Assembly (NCBI RefSeq): GCF_900187605.1
Contig: NZ_FYEA01000006.1
Location: forward strand, 248,001-312,000
Origin: Pseudomonas sp. Irchel 3H7
GTDB lineage: Bacteria > Pseudomonadota > Gammaproteobacteria > Pseudomonadales > Pseudomonadaceae
Direction of reading: 5' to 3'
DNA: 64,000 nucleotides
Shown: one piece after another, positions 50,717 to 60,244 of the stretch
Position numbering within the stretch: position 1 is the stretch's first letter
Layout: each line of letters starts with the position of its first letter
The notes under the pieces: generated by a model
Told to the model about the DNA's origin: nothing
Seen by the model: only the letters and a program-made list of their open reading frames with translations
The model's database searches: none
Program-made: the position numbers and the translations under genes

Positions 50717-51124
50717 TCAATCGCAGAATTGCAAAACGTTGGCGCGGCTTTTCTCGCTTGGAGCCGTCTGATCCTGCTGCAGCCAGAACTGGCATTTCGG
50801 GTTCGACTGATTTCGCGAGCTGCTGCGCGCTTGATCGAGTCGAGCCTGCTGTTCATTCTTGCGCAGGTTTTCTTCGTACTGGTCGAACAGCGGGCTCTGC
50901 GGCGGAATGTCCGGCTGCACCTGCACGGCGGGCGGATTGGCCAGTTGCTGCACCGCTTGAGCCACCGGTACCAATTGCTCTTTGAAGACAAAATGCGACA
51001 GCAGCCAACAGGTCAGCGCAATGGCGAGAAAGCCCAGCCACATGCCCAAGGCAATGCTGCCGGTCAAATGCAGCGTACTTAGCTGAACAGGCAACGGGCG
51101 ACGCGGATTGGGGCGATAGGGCAT
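50717..51124 (-). CDS. Hypothetical single-pass membrane protein
   Basis: ATG 51124 with AGGAGG 5 bases before gives 135 residues. One transmembrane helix at about 22-45 (IALGMWLGFLAIALTCWLLS), then Pro/Gln-rich periplasmic or cytosolic tail with a helix (YEENLRKNEQQARLDQARSSSR) and a C-terminal Cys. No family is recognised. It is co-transcribed with the Gre-family gene, which starts two bases after its stop. Confidence 0.7.
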   Translation of the reverse strand: MPYRPNPRRPLPVQLSTLHLTGSIALGMWLGFLAIALTCWLLSHFVFKEQLVPVAQAVQQLANPPAVQVQPDIPPQSPLFDQYEENLRKNEQQARLDQARSSSRNQSNPKCQFWLQQDQTAPSEKSRANVLQFCD

Positions 51125-51248
51125 GGCAGCCTCCTGGCGGATGATGACGGGCAAGTGGCGATTGTCGCACGAAGATTAATCGCCGTCGGCTCTTCTGCGC
51201 GAGGTCATTTATGCGGACAATCGCTGCTTTTGCCAACGGGAGTCTTGA

Positions 51249-52391
51249 ATGCCGGAATTAAAACCCCGCTGGGATATTTTCTGCACCGTGGTCGACAACT
51301 TTGGCGACATCGGCGTGACCTGGCGTCTGGCCAGGCAATTGGTGGCTGAGCATGGTTTGCCGGTGCGTTTATGGGTCGATGATCTGCGTGCGTTTGAACG
51401 TATCTGCCCCGAGATCGATATCGACCAGGCACAGCAATGGCAGCATGGCGTCGAAGTGCGACACTGGCCGGCCGAGTGGTCGCACGCTGACGCCGCCGAT
51501 GTCGTTATCGCCGCATTTGCCTGTCAGTTGCCCACTGACTACATGGACGCGATGGCTGCGCGCGAGCAGCCGCCACTGTGGATGAACCTCGATTATCTCA
51601 GCGCCGAAGACTGGGTGATCGGTTGCCATGGATTGCCGTCGGTCAAATACAAAACGGTGCAGAAATTCTTCTTCTTTCCGGGATTCCAGCCGGGCACTGG
51701 CGGATTGTTGCGAGAGCGAGGATTGCTCAATCAGCGTCGGCAATTTCAGCAGGATGCCGAGGCTCAGCGCCAATTCCTGCAAAGTCTTGGCATCGATCCT
51801 GCGCCTGGCGTTCAGCTGATTTCGCTGTTTGCCTACGAGAATGCCGGGTTGGCCAGCTGGCTGGACGTTTTGGCGGCGGACGCTGCACCGACTCATCTGC
51901 TGGTGCCGGAAGGGCGGATTCTTGGCGATGTGGCGCGCTGGCTCGAGGTGGAAAACCTTGCGGTTGGTGCGATTCATGTGCGTCAGTCGCTCACCGTGCA
52001 GGTGCTGCCGTTCGTCCGACAGGATCAATATGATCACTTGCTCTGGTGCTGCGATTTCAACGCGGTGCGTGGTGAGGACTCGTTCGTGCGGGCGCAATGG
52101 GCGGCGCGGCCGATGCTCTGGCATATCTATCAGCAGGACGAAGACATCCATCTGGACAAGCTCGATGCCTTCCTTGCGCTCTACACAAAAGGCTTGTCGC
52201 CGGGCGCCGCTGAGGCGATGAACGGTCTGTGGCGGGCGTGGAGTGCCAGTCAACCGATCGGTGAACATTGGCTTGCGACCCGCAAACACTGGCCGGAACT
52301 GCAGGAAAATGCTGAAAAATGGTGTCTGGAACAAGGCTTGCAGGCCGATCTTGCCGCAGCGCTGGTACAGTTTTACCTAAATTGGATATGA
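51249..52391 (+). CDS. earP: EF-P arginine rhamnosyltransferase EarP
   Basis: 380 residues. DUF2331 pattern: VVDNFGDIGVTWRLARQL, with Asp16 and Asp20 in the catalytic loop, RLWVDDLRAF, and near the end FNAVRGEDSFVRAQWA plus PMLWHIYQQDEDIH for dTDP-rhamnose binding. It adds rhamnose to Arg32 of EF-P, needed for relief of polyproline stalls. efp follows by 48 bases on the same strand, as in Pseudomonas and other bacteria with Arg32-type EF-P. Confidence 0.96.
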   Translation: MPELKPRWDIFCTVVDNFGDIGVTWRLARQLVAEHGLPVRLWVDDLRAFERICPEIDIDQAQQWQHGVEVRHWPAEWSHADAADVVIAAFACQLPTDYMDAMAAREQPPLWMNLDYLSAEDWVIGCHGLPSVKYKTVQKFFFFPGFQPGTGGLLRERGLLNQRRQFQQDAEAQRQFLQSLGIDPAPGVQLISLFAYENAGLASWLDVLAADAAPTHLLVPEGRILGDVARWLEVENLAVGAIHVRQSLTVQVLPFVRQDQYDHLLWCCDFNAVRGEDSFVRAQWAARPMLWHIYQQDEDIHLDKLDAFLALYTKGLSPGAAEAMNGLWRAWSASQPIGEHWLATRKHWPELQENAEKWCLEQGLQADLAAALVQFYLNWI

Positions 52392-52439
52392 TACGCGGCC
52401 TAGATTTTTGTAAATCCCATCCAAATTCGGATATTCGCA

Positions 52440-53009
52440 ATGAAAACTGGTAAAGAACTGAAACCCGGTACCGTGATCCGTCTCGAGAACGATCCTTGGC
52501 TGGTTCAGAAAGCTGAATTCACCAAATCGGGCCGTAACAGCGCGATCATGAAAACCAAGCTGAAAAACCTGCTGACCGGTTACAAGACCGAGATCGTTTA
52601 CAGCGCTGACGACAAACTGGACGACGTAATCCTCGACCGCAAAGAAGCGACCCTGTCCTTCATCAGCGGCGACACCTACACGTTCATGGACACCACTGAC
52701 TACACCATGTACGAGCTGAACGCTGAAGACATCGAAGCTGTTCTGCCTTTCGTTGAAGAAGGCATGACCGATGTTTGCGAAGCGATCTTCTTCGAAGAGC
52801 GTCTGGTTTCCGTAGAGCTGCCGACCACTATCGTGCGCGTAGTTGACTACACCGAAGGTTCGGCTCGTGGCGACACTTCCGGCAAAGTCATGAAGCCAGC
52901 CAAGCTGGCCAACGGTACTGAGCTGCAAGTTGCTGACTTCATCGAAATCGGTGACAAGATCGAAATCGACACCCGCGAAGGCGGTTCCTACAAAGGCCGT
53001 GCTAAATAA
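52440..53009 (+). CDS. efp: Translation elongation factor P, Arg32 type
   Basis: 189 residues of three beta domains. The loop TKSGRNSA carries Arg32 in place of the Lys of E. coli EF-P, which fits the adjacent EarP. EF-P binds between P and E sites and promotes peptide bond formation at consecutive prolines. It starts [15 protein letters not shown] and ends [11 protein letters not shown]. Codon use is that of a highly expressed gene. A terminator lies at 53029-53061. Confidence 0.97.
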   Translation: MKTGKELKPGTVIRLENDPWLVQKAEFTKSGRNSAIMKTKLKNLLTGYKTEIVYSADDKLDDVILDRKEATLSFISGDTYTFMDTTDYTMYELNAEDIEAVLPFVEEGMTDVCEAIFFEERLVSVELPTTIVRVVDYTEGSARGDTSGKVMKPAKLANGTELQVADFIEIGDKIEIDTREGGSYKGRAK

Positions 53010-53028
53010 GCATCGGTTTTTGCGGAAA

Positions 53029-53061
53029 GAAAAAGCCCGACCATTGAGTCGGGCTTTTTTG
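53029..53061 (+). terminator. Terminator after efp
   Basis: AAAAGCCCGAC and GTCGGGCTTTT pair in an 11-bp stem with a 6-base loop, and T residues follow. Confidence 0.9.
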
Positions 53062-53095
53062 TGCCTGCGATATGTGTCACGCCGCAGGATCCCCT

Positions 53096-53184
53096 GTAGG
53101 AGTGAGCCTGCTCGCGATAGCGTCATTCCAGTCGACATCTACATTGATTGACTCAACCGCTATCGCGAGCAGGCTCACTCCTAC
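53096..53184. repeat. REP-type palindrome, GTAGGAGTGAGCCTGCTCG family
   Basis: A 27-base left arm (53096-53122) and its perfect inverse complement (53158-53184) surround 35 bases. The arms begin GTAGGAGTGAGCC and end GATAGCG. Confidence 0.9.
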
Positions 53185-53204
53185 ATTGGAATTTGCGTAT
53201 GGCT

Positions 53205-53624
53205 TCAAACGGTGACGTGCAGACGCACATCGACGTTGCCACGGGTGGCGTTGGAGTACGGGCAGACCTGGTGAGCAGCGTCGACCAGCGCTTGTGCGTC
53301 GGCTTGTTCCAGGCCCGGCAGGCTTATGTGCAGGTCGATGTCCAGACCGAAGCCGCCAGGAATCTGGCCGATACCGACGTGGGCGGTGATCGAGGCGTCG
53401 TCAGGGATTTTGCGTTTGGTCTGACTGGCAACGAATTTCAGCGCACCGATAAAGCAGGCCGAATAGCCGGCTGCGAACAGTTGCTCTGGGTTGGTCGCTG
53501 CGCCACCGGCACCGCCGAGTTCTTTCGGGGTAGCGAGTTTGACGTCGAGAATGTTGTCGCTGGAGATCGCACGACCATCACGGCCGCCAGTGGAGGTTGC
53601 GATTGCGGTGTAGAGAGTTTGCAT
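53205..53624 (-). CDS. ohr: Organic hydroperoxide resistance protein Ohr
   Basis: 139 residues, OsmC/Ohr family. The two catalytic Cys are C57 (GYSACF) and C121 (VCPYSN); conserved Arg and Glu47 also fit. It reduces organic hydroperoxides with the help of dihydrolipoamide-type donors. The family name Ohr, not OsmC, is indicated by the GAATNPEQLFAAGYSACF and VCPYSNATRGN motifs. The related repressor gene lies 328 bases upstream on the same strand. Confidence 0.95.
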   Translation of the reverse strand: MQTLYTAIATSTGGRDGRAISSDNILDVKLATPKELGGAGGAATNPEQLFAAGYSACFIGALKFVASQTKRKIPDDASITAHVGIGQIPGGFGLDIDLHISLPGLEQADAQALVDAAHQVCPYSNATRGNVDVRLHVTV

Positions 53625-53952
53625 GGTGTGAGCCTCGTTGAGTGCGATGTGTTGCGCTAATTGTTTGCGCGCTAAGTAAGTGCGAAGTGAATGTATCGCG
53701 CGAATATTTAGTGCGCAAGATAAATTTTTGAGAAATCTGCGTTTCGACGAAGAAATGGTTTTTGGAGGCGGGCTGTAAGGCTTGATTTAGAGCGGATTGC
53801 GCGGGAGGCGGGTATTGGAAAATATTTTGCTGGCTAGGAAATCAATGTGGGAGCGAGCCTGCTCGCGAATAGGATCTCTCATGCAACAAATCAGTCGGCT
53901 GATAGACCGCATTCGCGAGCAGGCTCGCTCCCACAGGGGGACAGTATTGGCT
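53625..53952. promoter_or_regulatory. ohr promoter region with probable OhrR sites, and a REP
   Basis: TTGCGCTAA (53652-53660), TTGCGCGCTAA (53665-53675) and the inverted TTAGTGCGCAA (53708-53718) share the motif TTGCGC-N-CTAA. A REP at 53846-53935 occupies the remainder. A related motif occurs before ohrR at 54455-54470. Confidence 0.6.
53846..53935. repeat. REP-type palindrome, GTGGGAGCGAGCCTGCTCGC family
   Basis: Left arm TGTGGGAGCGAGCCTGCTCG and so on (53846-53870), perfect inverse complement at 53911-53935, 40 bases between. Common in fluorescent pseudomonads. Confidence 0.9.
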
Positions 53953-54408
53953 TTAGTTCAGGCTGTTCTGTAGATGGCTACGCAGCGCCTGCAACTCCGC
54001 TTGCAGGTTTTGCAGGCGTTCCAGGGTGAAGCCGCTGGCGCCGAGAATGCATTGTGGAACGGTCTGGGCTTTTTCTTGCAACGCTCGGCCTTGCTCGGTC
54101 AGTTCGACGATCACTACGCGCTCATCTTCTCGACTGCGCGTGCGGCTGAGCAAACCTTCGCCTTCCAGGCGCTTGAGCAGTGGCGTCAGCGAGCCCGGAT
54201 CGGTCAGCAACCGAGTGCTGATTTCTCCGACGGTCAAACCATCCTTCTCCCACAACACCATCATCGCCAGGTACTGCGGATAGGTCAGGCCAAGCGCTTG
54301 CAGCAGCGGCTTGTAGACCTTGGTCATCGTCAACGAGGTGGAATGCAGGGCGAAGCAGGCCTGGTTATCCAGCAGCAGGTCATCACAGGTGTCGCGTTCG
54401 GAAGTCAT
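53953..54408 (-). CDS. ohrR: MarR-family organic-peroxide repressor OhrR
   Basis: ATG 54408 with AAGG 7 bases before gives 151 residues; an earlier ATG at 54435 is possible. The sensor Cys18 is in LDNQACFALHS; a second Cys120 occurs in VPQCILG, so it is the two-Cys type. Winged HTH: VGEISTRLLTDPGSLTPLLKRLEGEGLLSR, and the RSREDERVV wing. Oxidation of Cys18 by organic peroxides releases the repressor from ohr. The gene lies upstream of ohr, on the same strand, with a related motif before its own start. Confidence 0.94.
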   Translation of the reverse strand: MTSERDTCDDLLLDNQACFALHSTSLTMTKVYKPLLQALGLTYPQYLAMMVLWEKDGLTVGEISTRLLTDPGSLTPLLKRLEGEGLLSRTRSREDERVVIVELTEQGRALQEKAQTVPQCILGASGFTLERLQNLQAELQALRSHLQNSLN

Positions 54409-54454
54409 GTCAAAGCCTTGATCGGTGATGGACATGAATCTAGCGCTCGAATCT

Positions 54455-54470
54455 TTAATGCGCCAGATAA
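54455..54470. promoter_or_regulatory. Possible OhrR operator before ohrR
   Basis: TTAATGCGCCAGATAA is close to TTAGTGCGCAAGATAA (53708-53723) before ohr, in the same orientation and 47-62 bases from the ohrR start codon. Confidence 0.5.
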
Positions 54471-54480
54471 TTCTCCAGTG

Positions 54481-55437
54481 CTAGTGTCGACCCAGATCCC
54501 GCTGTAACGCCAGATCCCATGGAGGCACCGGACTGAAACGGGTCTTGAGATATTCCAGAAGCAGGCGGCTGCGCGAGTTGGTTTGTTGTTCCATGCGCAG
54601 CGCGTAGATGCCGGTGGACTCCGGCATCGGCAGACCGTTTTCGCAGAACAACGGCAGCAGTTCGCCGCGCAACAGGTATTCGCTGGCCAGCCACGTCGGC
54701 AGATGGGCGATGCCCAAGCCAGCCAAAGCGCCGCAGACCAGGGCTTCGGCATTGTTGGCGCTCATGCGGATACGGCCCGGGCGATGCAATTGCATTTGCC
54801 CGTCGTGTTCGAAGCGCCAGGCGAAGGGCGGAGCGAGCCCCTCCCAGTCGAGACCATCGTGTTCATGCAACTGCGCAGGAACGCTTGGCACCCCACGACG
54901 CTGGAGATACTCGGCGCTGGCGCAGGCAATGCGCACCATGCTCGCCAGTGGCGTGGCCACCAGTCGCGTATCGGCCATTTGCCCGGCGCGCAGCACCAGA
55001 TCGACTTTGCCCAGGTTCGAGCCGCCCATGTCGACGAAACTGTCGATCAGGTGCAATTGCACATCCAGTCCGGGGTAGAGCACGAGAAAGTCAGCGATCA
55101 CTGGCGCCAGATGCCGGCGTCCAAACGCGGCGGGGGCGTCAATGCGGATCAGACCTTCCGGCGCGCTGCTCAGGGACACGGCTTCGGCCCGGGCCAGTTG
55201 CAACTCGGCGACAATTCGCCGGGCGCGTTCGGCAAACGCCAGGCCGGCGGGTGTTGCTCGTACGGCGTGGGTGCTTCGAATAAACAACTGGCTGCCGACG
55301 GCGCTTTCCAGGCTGTCGATCCGTCGCGCGACGGCCGACGGTGTCAGCGGATGACGACGTGAAGCGGCGGAAAAACTGCCACTTTCCAGCACGTCGAGAA
55401 ACAGCCCGAGTTGATCGGTCAATTGATTAGGGTTCAT
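54481..55437 (-). CDS. LysR-family transcriptional regulator
   Basis: ATG 55437 (MNPNQLTDQL) gives 318 residues; a longer frame starts at 55473. The HTH is FLDVLESGSFSAASRRHPLTPSAVARRIDSLE, and the effector domain has the DAPAAFGRRHLAPVI and HLPTWLASEYL segments of the LysR group with a ligand pocket. It is divergent from the TauE/SafE gene, 110 bases apart, which makes that gene a probable target. The ligand is unknown. Confidence 0.92.
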   Translation of the reverse strand: MNPNQLTDQLGLFLDVLESGSFSAASRRHPLTPSAVARRIDSLESAVGSQLFIRSTHAVRATPAGLAFAERARRIVAELQLARAEAVSLSSAPEGLIRIDAPAAFGRRHLAPVIADFLVLYPGLDVQLHLIDSFVDMGGSNLGKVDLVLRAGQMADTRLVATPLASMVRIACASAEYLQRRGVPSVPAQLHEHDGLDWEGLAPPFAWRFEHDGQMQLHRPGRIRMSANNAEALVCGALAGLGIAHLPTWLASEYLLRGELLPLFCENGLPMPESTGIYALRMEQQTNSRSRLLLEYLKTRFSPVPPWDLALQRDLGRH

Positions 55438-55549
55438 ATCGGCTAAACGCTTGTGCGAAATCGGCATAGCCATTGTGCGTTGCTATGCGTTTCCCCGCCA
55501 GCCGCGACTGCGTAGGATGAGTCACCTGACGTAAGAGGAATTGGCTGTG

Positions 55550-56296
55550 ATGGAGTTTGTGTTGTACCTGTTGTTCGGCGCCGCCCTTGGCACACTTGGC
55601 GGTATCTTCGGCATCGGCGGCGGCTTGATCGCTATCCCGTTGCTCGGCGTCTGGTTTGGTCTCGATCAGCAGATCGCCCAAGGCACGGCGCTGGTCATGG
55701 TAGTGCCGAACGTGATGCTGGCGCTGTGGCGTTATCACCAGCGCAATCGCATCGAACTGCGACATGCGCTGCCTTTGGCGGTGATGGGCTTTTGCTTTGC
55801 CTGGATCGGTTCGATCTGGGCAGTGGGCATTGATGCGCAAACCATGCGCATCGGCTTTGTCGCGTTCCTGGTGGTGCTCTCGATCTACAACTTGTTGAAG
55901 ATGTTCGGCAAGCCACCTGCTGCGACGTCCGAAATGCGCTATTCCTGGCCGTGGCTTGGCGTGCTTGGCGCGGCGTCCGGGACCATGGGCGGTTTATTCG
56001 GTGTCGGCGGTGCGGTGGTGGCAACGCCGGTGCTGACCAGCCTGTTCGGCACCACGCAAGTGGTTGCTCAAGGCTTGTCGCTGGCGCTGGCCTTGCCAAG
56101 CACCGGCGTGACCCTGGTGACTTACGCGGTCCACCACGAAGTTGACTGGATGATCGGCCTGCCGCTGGCCATCGGTGGTCTGGCCAGCATCAGTTGGGGC
56201 GTGAAAGTCGCCCACGCCATGCCGGAAAAACTCCTGCGCGGGCTGTTCTGCGGTTTCCTGGTGCTGTGTGCGGTGATGCTCGCGTTTAAAGTTTGA
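55550..56296 (+). CDS. Sulfite exporter TauE/SafE family membrane protein
   Basis: ATG 55550 (or GTG 55547), with AGAGG about 10 bases before, gives 248 residues. The family pattern is the repeated GALGTLGGIFGIGGGLIAIPLL and ASGTMGGLFGVGGAVVATPVL, each after a hydrophobic helix, with about seven transmembrane helices. Members export sulfite, sulfoacetate or similar anions, or mediate sulfur compound uptake. It lies between two divergent or convergent LysR genes, and one of them may control it. Confidence 0.92.
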   Translation: MEFVLYLLFGAALGTLGGIFGIGGGLIAIPLLGVWFGLDQQIAQGTALVMVVPNVMLALWRYHQRNRIELRHALPLAVMGFCFAWIGSIWAVGIDAQTMRIGFVAFLVVLSIYNLLKMFGKPPAATSEMRYSWPWLGVLGAASGTMGGLFGVGGAVVATPVLTSLFGTTQVVAQGLSLALALPSTGVTLVTYAVHHEVDWMIGLPLAIGGLASISWGVKVAHAMPEKLLRGLFCGFLVLCAVMLAFKV

Positions 56297-57167
56297 AGCC
56301 TTCGACGATGTGCTCGGCCAGGCACTCGGTGATCGGCGACGGATTGTTCAGGTTGCGGATCAGCATGATGCTGGCCTCGGGCAGCAGTGGCAGATCCTCG
56401 GCGGCGCCAAGAATGCGCATGTCCGGGGTAATCAGGCTTTCCAGTTGCGCGGTGATCGCCAGACCCGCGCTGACCACGGCCATCAGCGCCGACAGACTGG
56501 TGCTGTTGTAAGCGATGCGGTATTCGCGGCCCATCGCATCCAGTGCATTACACGCCCACAAACGGCAGAAACAATCGCTGTTGAACATCGCCAAGGGCAG
56601 CGGCGTCTGTTCGTGGGCGCTGAAATTCTGCGCCTCGGCCCAGACGAAACGCTCCTTGCGCAGCAACTGGCCGATCTCGTTGCCCGGTTCGCGGGTGACG
56701 ATCGACAGGTCCAGATCAGTGCGTTGCAGCAGCTGCTTGGTCGATTCGCAGTGCACTTCGATCTGAATCAGCGGATAGAACTGCGCGAACCGCGAGAGAA
56801 TCCCCGGCAGAAATCGCATCACATAATCGTCCGGCGTACCGATGCGCACCGTGCCGACCATATGTGGCTCACGCAATGTGTTGAACACCTCACTGTGCAA
56901 CTTGAGGATGCGCCGCGCGTAACCGAGCAGCACCTGGCCCTCGGCGGTCAGGCGCACCTGGCGTCCATCGCGCTCGAACAACTGTCGCTGCAATACGTCT
57001 TCTTCCAGACGCTTCATCTGCATGCTCACCGCCGACTGTGTGCGGTTGACCATTTCGCCGGCGCGGGTGAAACCGCCCTGATCAGCGATGGCGACAAAGG
57101 TGCGCAGGACATCGGTATCGATACTGGGGTAGGCCGACAATTGATGAATCTCCGTGATGCATGCCAT
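56286..57167 (-). CDS. LysR-family transcriptional regulator
   Basis: ATG 57167 gives 293 residues (longer frames to 57176 and 57248). HTH: LRTFVAIADQGGFTRAGEMVNRTQSAVSMQMKRLE, and the effector domain with GTPDDYVMRFLPGIL, EVHCESTKQLLQRTDLDLSIV, and the helix SLSALMAVVSAGLAI. It ends a few bases inside the convergent TauE/SafE gene (11-base overlap of the 3' ends). Next to it upstream is a DUF1127 gene on the other strand, a frequent neighbour of LysR genes in Pseudomonas. The inducer is not known. Confidence 0.92.
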   Translation of the reverse strand: MACITEIHQLSAYPSIDTDVLRTFVAIADQGGFTRAGEMVNRTQSAVSMQMKRLEEDVLQRQLFERDGRQVRLTAEGQVLLGYARRILKLHSEVFNTLREPHMVGTVRIGTPDDYVMRFLPGILSRFAQFYPLIQIEVHCESTKQLLQRTDLDLSIVTREPGNEIGQLLRKERFVWAEAQNFSAHEQTPLPLAMFNSDCFCRLWACNALDAMGREYRIAYNSTSLSALMAVVSAGLAITAQLESLITPDMRILGAAEDLPLLPEASIMLIRNLNNPSPITECLAEHIVEGFKL

Positions 57168-57236
57168 CAGAAACATTCGTTGGATTGATCTTAGCGCTGG
57201 CGCGAGACTTGAGCCATCCACATGGAGGGCAACACG

Positions 57237-57458
57237 ATGAAAGGTCAAAGAGAGTATGTAGACGAATCAAAATTTTCCGGCCACGGCCATATCGTTTCCG
57301 ACCTGCTGCACAAGTTTAGCCGCTGGTACGAACTGCACCGTGAACGCGAGTTGCTCGCCAGTCTGAGTGACGAAGCGTTGAAGGACATCGGGGTGAGTCG
57401 TGCCGACGTTGAACACGAAGCCGTGCGGCCGTTCTGGGATGATCCGATGCATAAATGA
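57237..57458 (+). CDS. DUF1127 small protein
   Basis: ATG 57237 with GGAGGG 7 bases before gives 73 residues. The pattern LLHKFSRWYELHRERELLASLSDEALKDIGVSRADVEHEA is the DUF1127 signature (W-x2-R, L-x-x-L-x-D-x-L-L-x-D-I-G-[IV]-x-R). Such small, Arg-rich proteins occur beside LysR genes and act in stress or C/N/P metabolism regulation; some bind RNA. Divergent from the LysR gene. Confidence 0.92.
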   Translation: MKGQREYVDESKFSGHGHIVSDLLHKFSRWYELHRERELLASLSDEALKDIGVSRADVEHEAVRPFWDDPMHK

Positions 57459-57538
57459 CCCGCTGCATAAATGATGAGCAGAGCGCTACACAAACCAGCT
57501 TCAAGTGGGGTAGGTTGCGAGCAGACAAGGAGATGCTC

Positions 57539-58765
57539 ATGCCCGCAACAGTATCCTTTTCCCTCAAACAGGCGCGACGACTGGCGCTGGCTGCCCAAGG
57601 ATTCAACGGGCGCCAGCCGCCGACTGTCAAAGCCGCTCACGTTCACCGGCTGATCGAACGGCTGGGCGTGCTGCAAATCGACTCCGTCAATGCTGTGGTG
57701 CGCTCGCACTACCTGCCGCTGTTCTCCCGTCTCGGTCCCTATTCTTCCGATTTGCTCGACCAGGCTGCCTGGAGTTTCGGGCGTCGTCGTTCGTTGTTCG
57801 AATACTGGGGGCACGAAGCCTCATTGTTGCCGCTGTCGATGTATCCGTTGCTGGGCTGGCGCATGCAGCGGGCCAGGCGTGGCGAGGATATCTATCAGCA
57901 ACTGGCCAGATTCGGTCGCGAGCAGCAGGACGTTGTTCGTCGGGTGTTGAGTTCCGTTGAAGAGCAGGGCGCCTTAGGCGCCGGCAGCCTTTCAACCCGG
58001 GAAGACAAGGCCGGGCCGTGGTGGGACTGGAGCGCAGAAAAACATGCGCTGGAATGGTTGTTTGCTGCCGGTGAAGTGACAGTGGCGGGCCGCCGCGGTT
58101 TTGAGCGTTTGTATGATTTACCGGAGCGCGTCATTCCTTCTTCGATCCTCCAGCAAGCCTTACCTGGCGAGGCGGAGGCGCAACGGGGATTGCTGCTGCA
58201 CGCGGCACAGGCCTTGGGCGTCGGCAGCGAAAAAGACTTGCGCGATTACTTTCGGCTGAACCCGGCGGATGCCCGTCCACGTCTGGCGGAACTGGTCGAG
58301 GCCGGGCAACTGCAGATGTGCGAAGTCGCCGGTTGGCGGCAGGTCGCCTATTGCCTGCCGGAGCCGAAAGTCCCGCGCAAGGTTGTGGCCAGCGCGCTAT
58401 TGTCGCCTTTTGATTCGTTGATCTGGGAGCGCAGCCGCACTGAGCGCTTGTTCGATTTCCGTTATCGACTGGAGATTTATACGCCGCAGGACAAGCGGGT
58501 TTACGGATATTACGTGTTGCCGTTTTTGCACAACGAGAGGATTGCTGCGCGGGTGGATTTACGCGCCGAGCGGGCGGCGGGGCAGTTGGCGGTGCATGCG
58601 GTGCACGAGGAAGAGCCGGGGCTGGATGAGGAGGGGATGCTGGCGCTGGCGGTGAACTTGCGGCAGATGGCGGATTGGTTGGGGCTGGAACGGGTGCAGC
58701 TCAATTGTCAGCGTGAGAGTGCGGCGCGGTTGCGGGTGGCATTGGCACAGATTGGGTGCGACTGA
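57539..58765 (+). CDS. Winged-helix DNA glycosylase, YcaQ/AlkX family
   Basis: ATG 57539 with AAGGAG 6 bases before gives 408 residues, the usual length. Conserved parts: FSLKQARRLALAAQGF, VHRLIERLGVLQIDSVNAVVRSHYLPLFSRLG, and RSLFEYWGHEASLLP; later a winged-helix region and the QxQ-like QVAYCLPEP and HPKLWR-like WERSRTERLFDFRYRLEIYTPQDKRVYGYYVLPFL segments. YcaQ repairs DNA interstrand crosslinks and alkylated bases. The REP follows. Confidence 0.85.
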   Translation: MPATVSFSLKQARRLALAAQGFNGRQPPTVKAAHVHRLIERLGVLQIDSVNAVVRSHYLPLFSRLGPYSSDLLDQAAWSFGRRRSLFEYWGHEASLLPLSMYPLLGWRMQRARRGEDIYQQLARFGREQQDVVRRVLSSVEEQGALGAGSLSTREDKAGPWWDWSAEKHALEWLFAAGEVTVAGRRGFERLYDLPERVIPSSILQQALPGEAEAQRGLLLHAAQALGVGSEKDLRDYFRLNPADARPRLAELVEAGQLQMCEVAGWRQVAYCLPEPKVPRKVVASALLSPFDSLIWERSRTERLFDFRYRLEIYTPQDKRVYGYYVLPFLHNERIAARVDLRAERAAGQLAVHAVHEEEPGLDEEGMLALAVNLRQMADWLGLERVQLNCQRESAARLRVALAQIGCD

Positions 58766-58773
58766 CCTTACGC

Positions 58774-58866
58774 CATCGCTGGCAAGCCAGACTCCCACAG
58801 TGTCCGCGTCGTACATATATTTTGTGAACGACGCGATCACTGTGGGAGCCTGGCTTGCCAGCGATG
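58774..58866. repeat. REP-type palindrome, CATCGCTGGCAAGCC family
   Basis: Left arm CATCGCTGGCAAGCCAG and so on (58774-58802) and an inverse complement at 58838-58866 with one mismatch; 29-base arms. Same family as the REP at 61171-61261. Confidence 0.85.
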
Positions 58867-58897
58867 AGGCCAGTTAAAGCGATAAAGATGTCGAATC

Positions 58898-60244
58898 TTA
58901 GCGGCGAACCTGCTTCAGCGTCTCGGCAATCAAAAACGCCAACTCCAGCGACTGATCAGCATTCATCCGCGGATCACAATGGGTGTGATAGCGGTCCGAC
59001 AATCCGTCTTCAGTGATCGGCCGCGCGCCACCAATGCACTCAGTGACATTCTGCCCGGTCATCTCGATGTGAATGCCGCCGGCATAACTGCCTTCCGCTT
59101 CGTGCACCTGGAAGAACTGTTTGACTTCACCGAGGATCTGCGCAAAGTCGCGGGTCTTGTAGCCGCTGCTGGCCTTGATGGTGTTGCCGTGCATCGGATC
59201 GGAACTCCACAGCACCTGCTTGCCTTCACGCTGCACCGCGCGGATCAGCGCCGGCAGGTGATCGCCAACCTTGTTCGCACCCATCCGTGCGATCAGGTTC
59301 AGACGACCTGGATCGTTATCCGGGTTGAGCACGTCGATCAGACGGATCAGATCATCCGGGTTCATGCTCGGGCCGACCTTCACGCCGATCGGGTTGTTCA
59401 CGCCACGGAGGAATTCGACGTGAGCGCCGTCGAGTTGGCGGGTGCGGTCGCCGATCCACAGCATGTGCGCCGAGCAATCGTAGTAATCGTTGGTCAGGCT
59501 GTCGCGACGCACGAAGGCTTCTTCGTAGTTCAGCAGCAGCGCTTCGTGGGCGGTGAAGAAACTGGTTTCGCGCAGTTGCGGCGAGCTGTCCATGCCGCAG
59601 GCGCGCATGAATGCCAGGGTTTCATCGATGCGGTCGGCCAAATGGCTGTACTTCTCGGCCAGCGCCGAGTTGGCGATGAAATCGAGATTCCACTTGTGCA
59701 CCTGATGCAGGTCGGCAAAACCGCCCTGCGCGAACGCGCGCAGCAGGTTCAGCGTCGCGGTGGACTGGTGATAAGACTGCAGCAGACGTTCCGGATCCGG
59801 TACGCGGCTTTTCTCGTCGAAACCGATGCCGTTGACGATGTCGCCGCGATAAGCCGGCAGGGTCACACCGTCGATGGTCTCGTCGTTGGCCGAGCGCGGC
59901 TTGGCGAACTGACCGGCCATGCGCCCGACCTTGACCACTGGGCAACCGGCGGCGAAGGTCATGACGATCGCCATTTGCAGCAACACTTTAAAGGTGTCGC
60001 GAATCTTCGCCGCGGAGAACTCGGCAAAGCTTTCCGCACAATCGCCGCCCTGCAACAGGAAGGCCCGGCCCTGGGTGACTTCGGCAAACTGCCGGCGCAG
60101 TTCGCGCGCTTCACCGGCAAACACCAGCGGCGGATAACTGGCCAGGGTTTGCTCGACCTGGCGCAAGTGCGCGGCGTCGGGGTATTGCGGTTGTTGCTGG
60201 ATCGGCAGGGCGCGCCAGCTGTCAGGGCTCCACGGTTGGCTCAT
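58898..60244 (-). CDS. 3-deoxy-7-phosphoheptulonate synthase, class II
   Basis: ATG 60244 gives 448 residues. It is the plant-type (class II) enzyme: [136 protein letters not shown]. Substrates are the same as the class I enzyme at 44.6 kb. Class II enzymes in pseudomonads may serve primary aromatic or secondary metabolite (phenazine-like) supply; no phenazine genes lie nearby, so it is probably the housekeeping form. Confidence 0.95.
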   Translation of the reverse strand: MSQPWSPDSWRALPIQQQPQYPDAAHLRQVEQTLASYPPLVFAGEARELRRQFAEVTQGRAFLLQGGDCAESFAEFSAAKIRDTFKVLLQMAIVMTFAAGCPVVKVGRMAGQFAKPRSANDETIDGVTLPAYRGDIVNGIGFDEKSRVPDPERLLQSYHQSTATLNLLRAFAQGGFADLHQVHKWNLDFIANSALAEKYSHLADRIDETLAFMRACGMDSSPQLRETSFFTAHEALLLNYEEAFVRRDSLTNDYYDCSAHMLWIGDRTRQLDGAHVEFLRGVNNPIGVKVGPSMNPDDLIRLIDVLNPDNDPGRLNLIARMGANKVGDHLPALIRAVQREGKQVLWSSDPMHGNTIKASSGYKTRDFAQILGEVKQFFQVHEAEGSYAGGIHIEMTGQNVTECIGGARPITEDGLSDRYHTHCDPRMNADQSLELAFLIAETLKQVRR

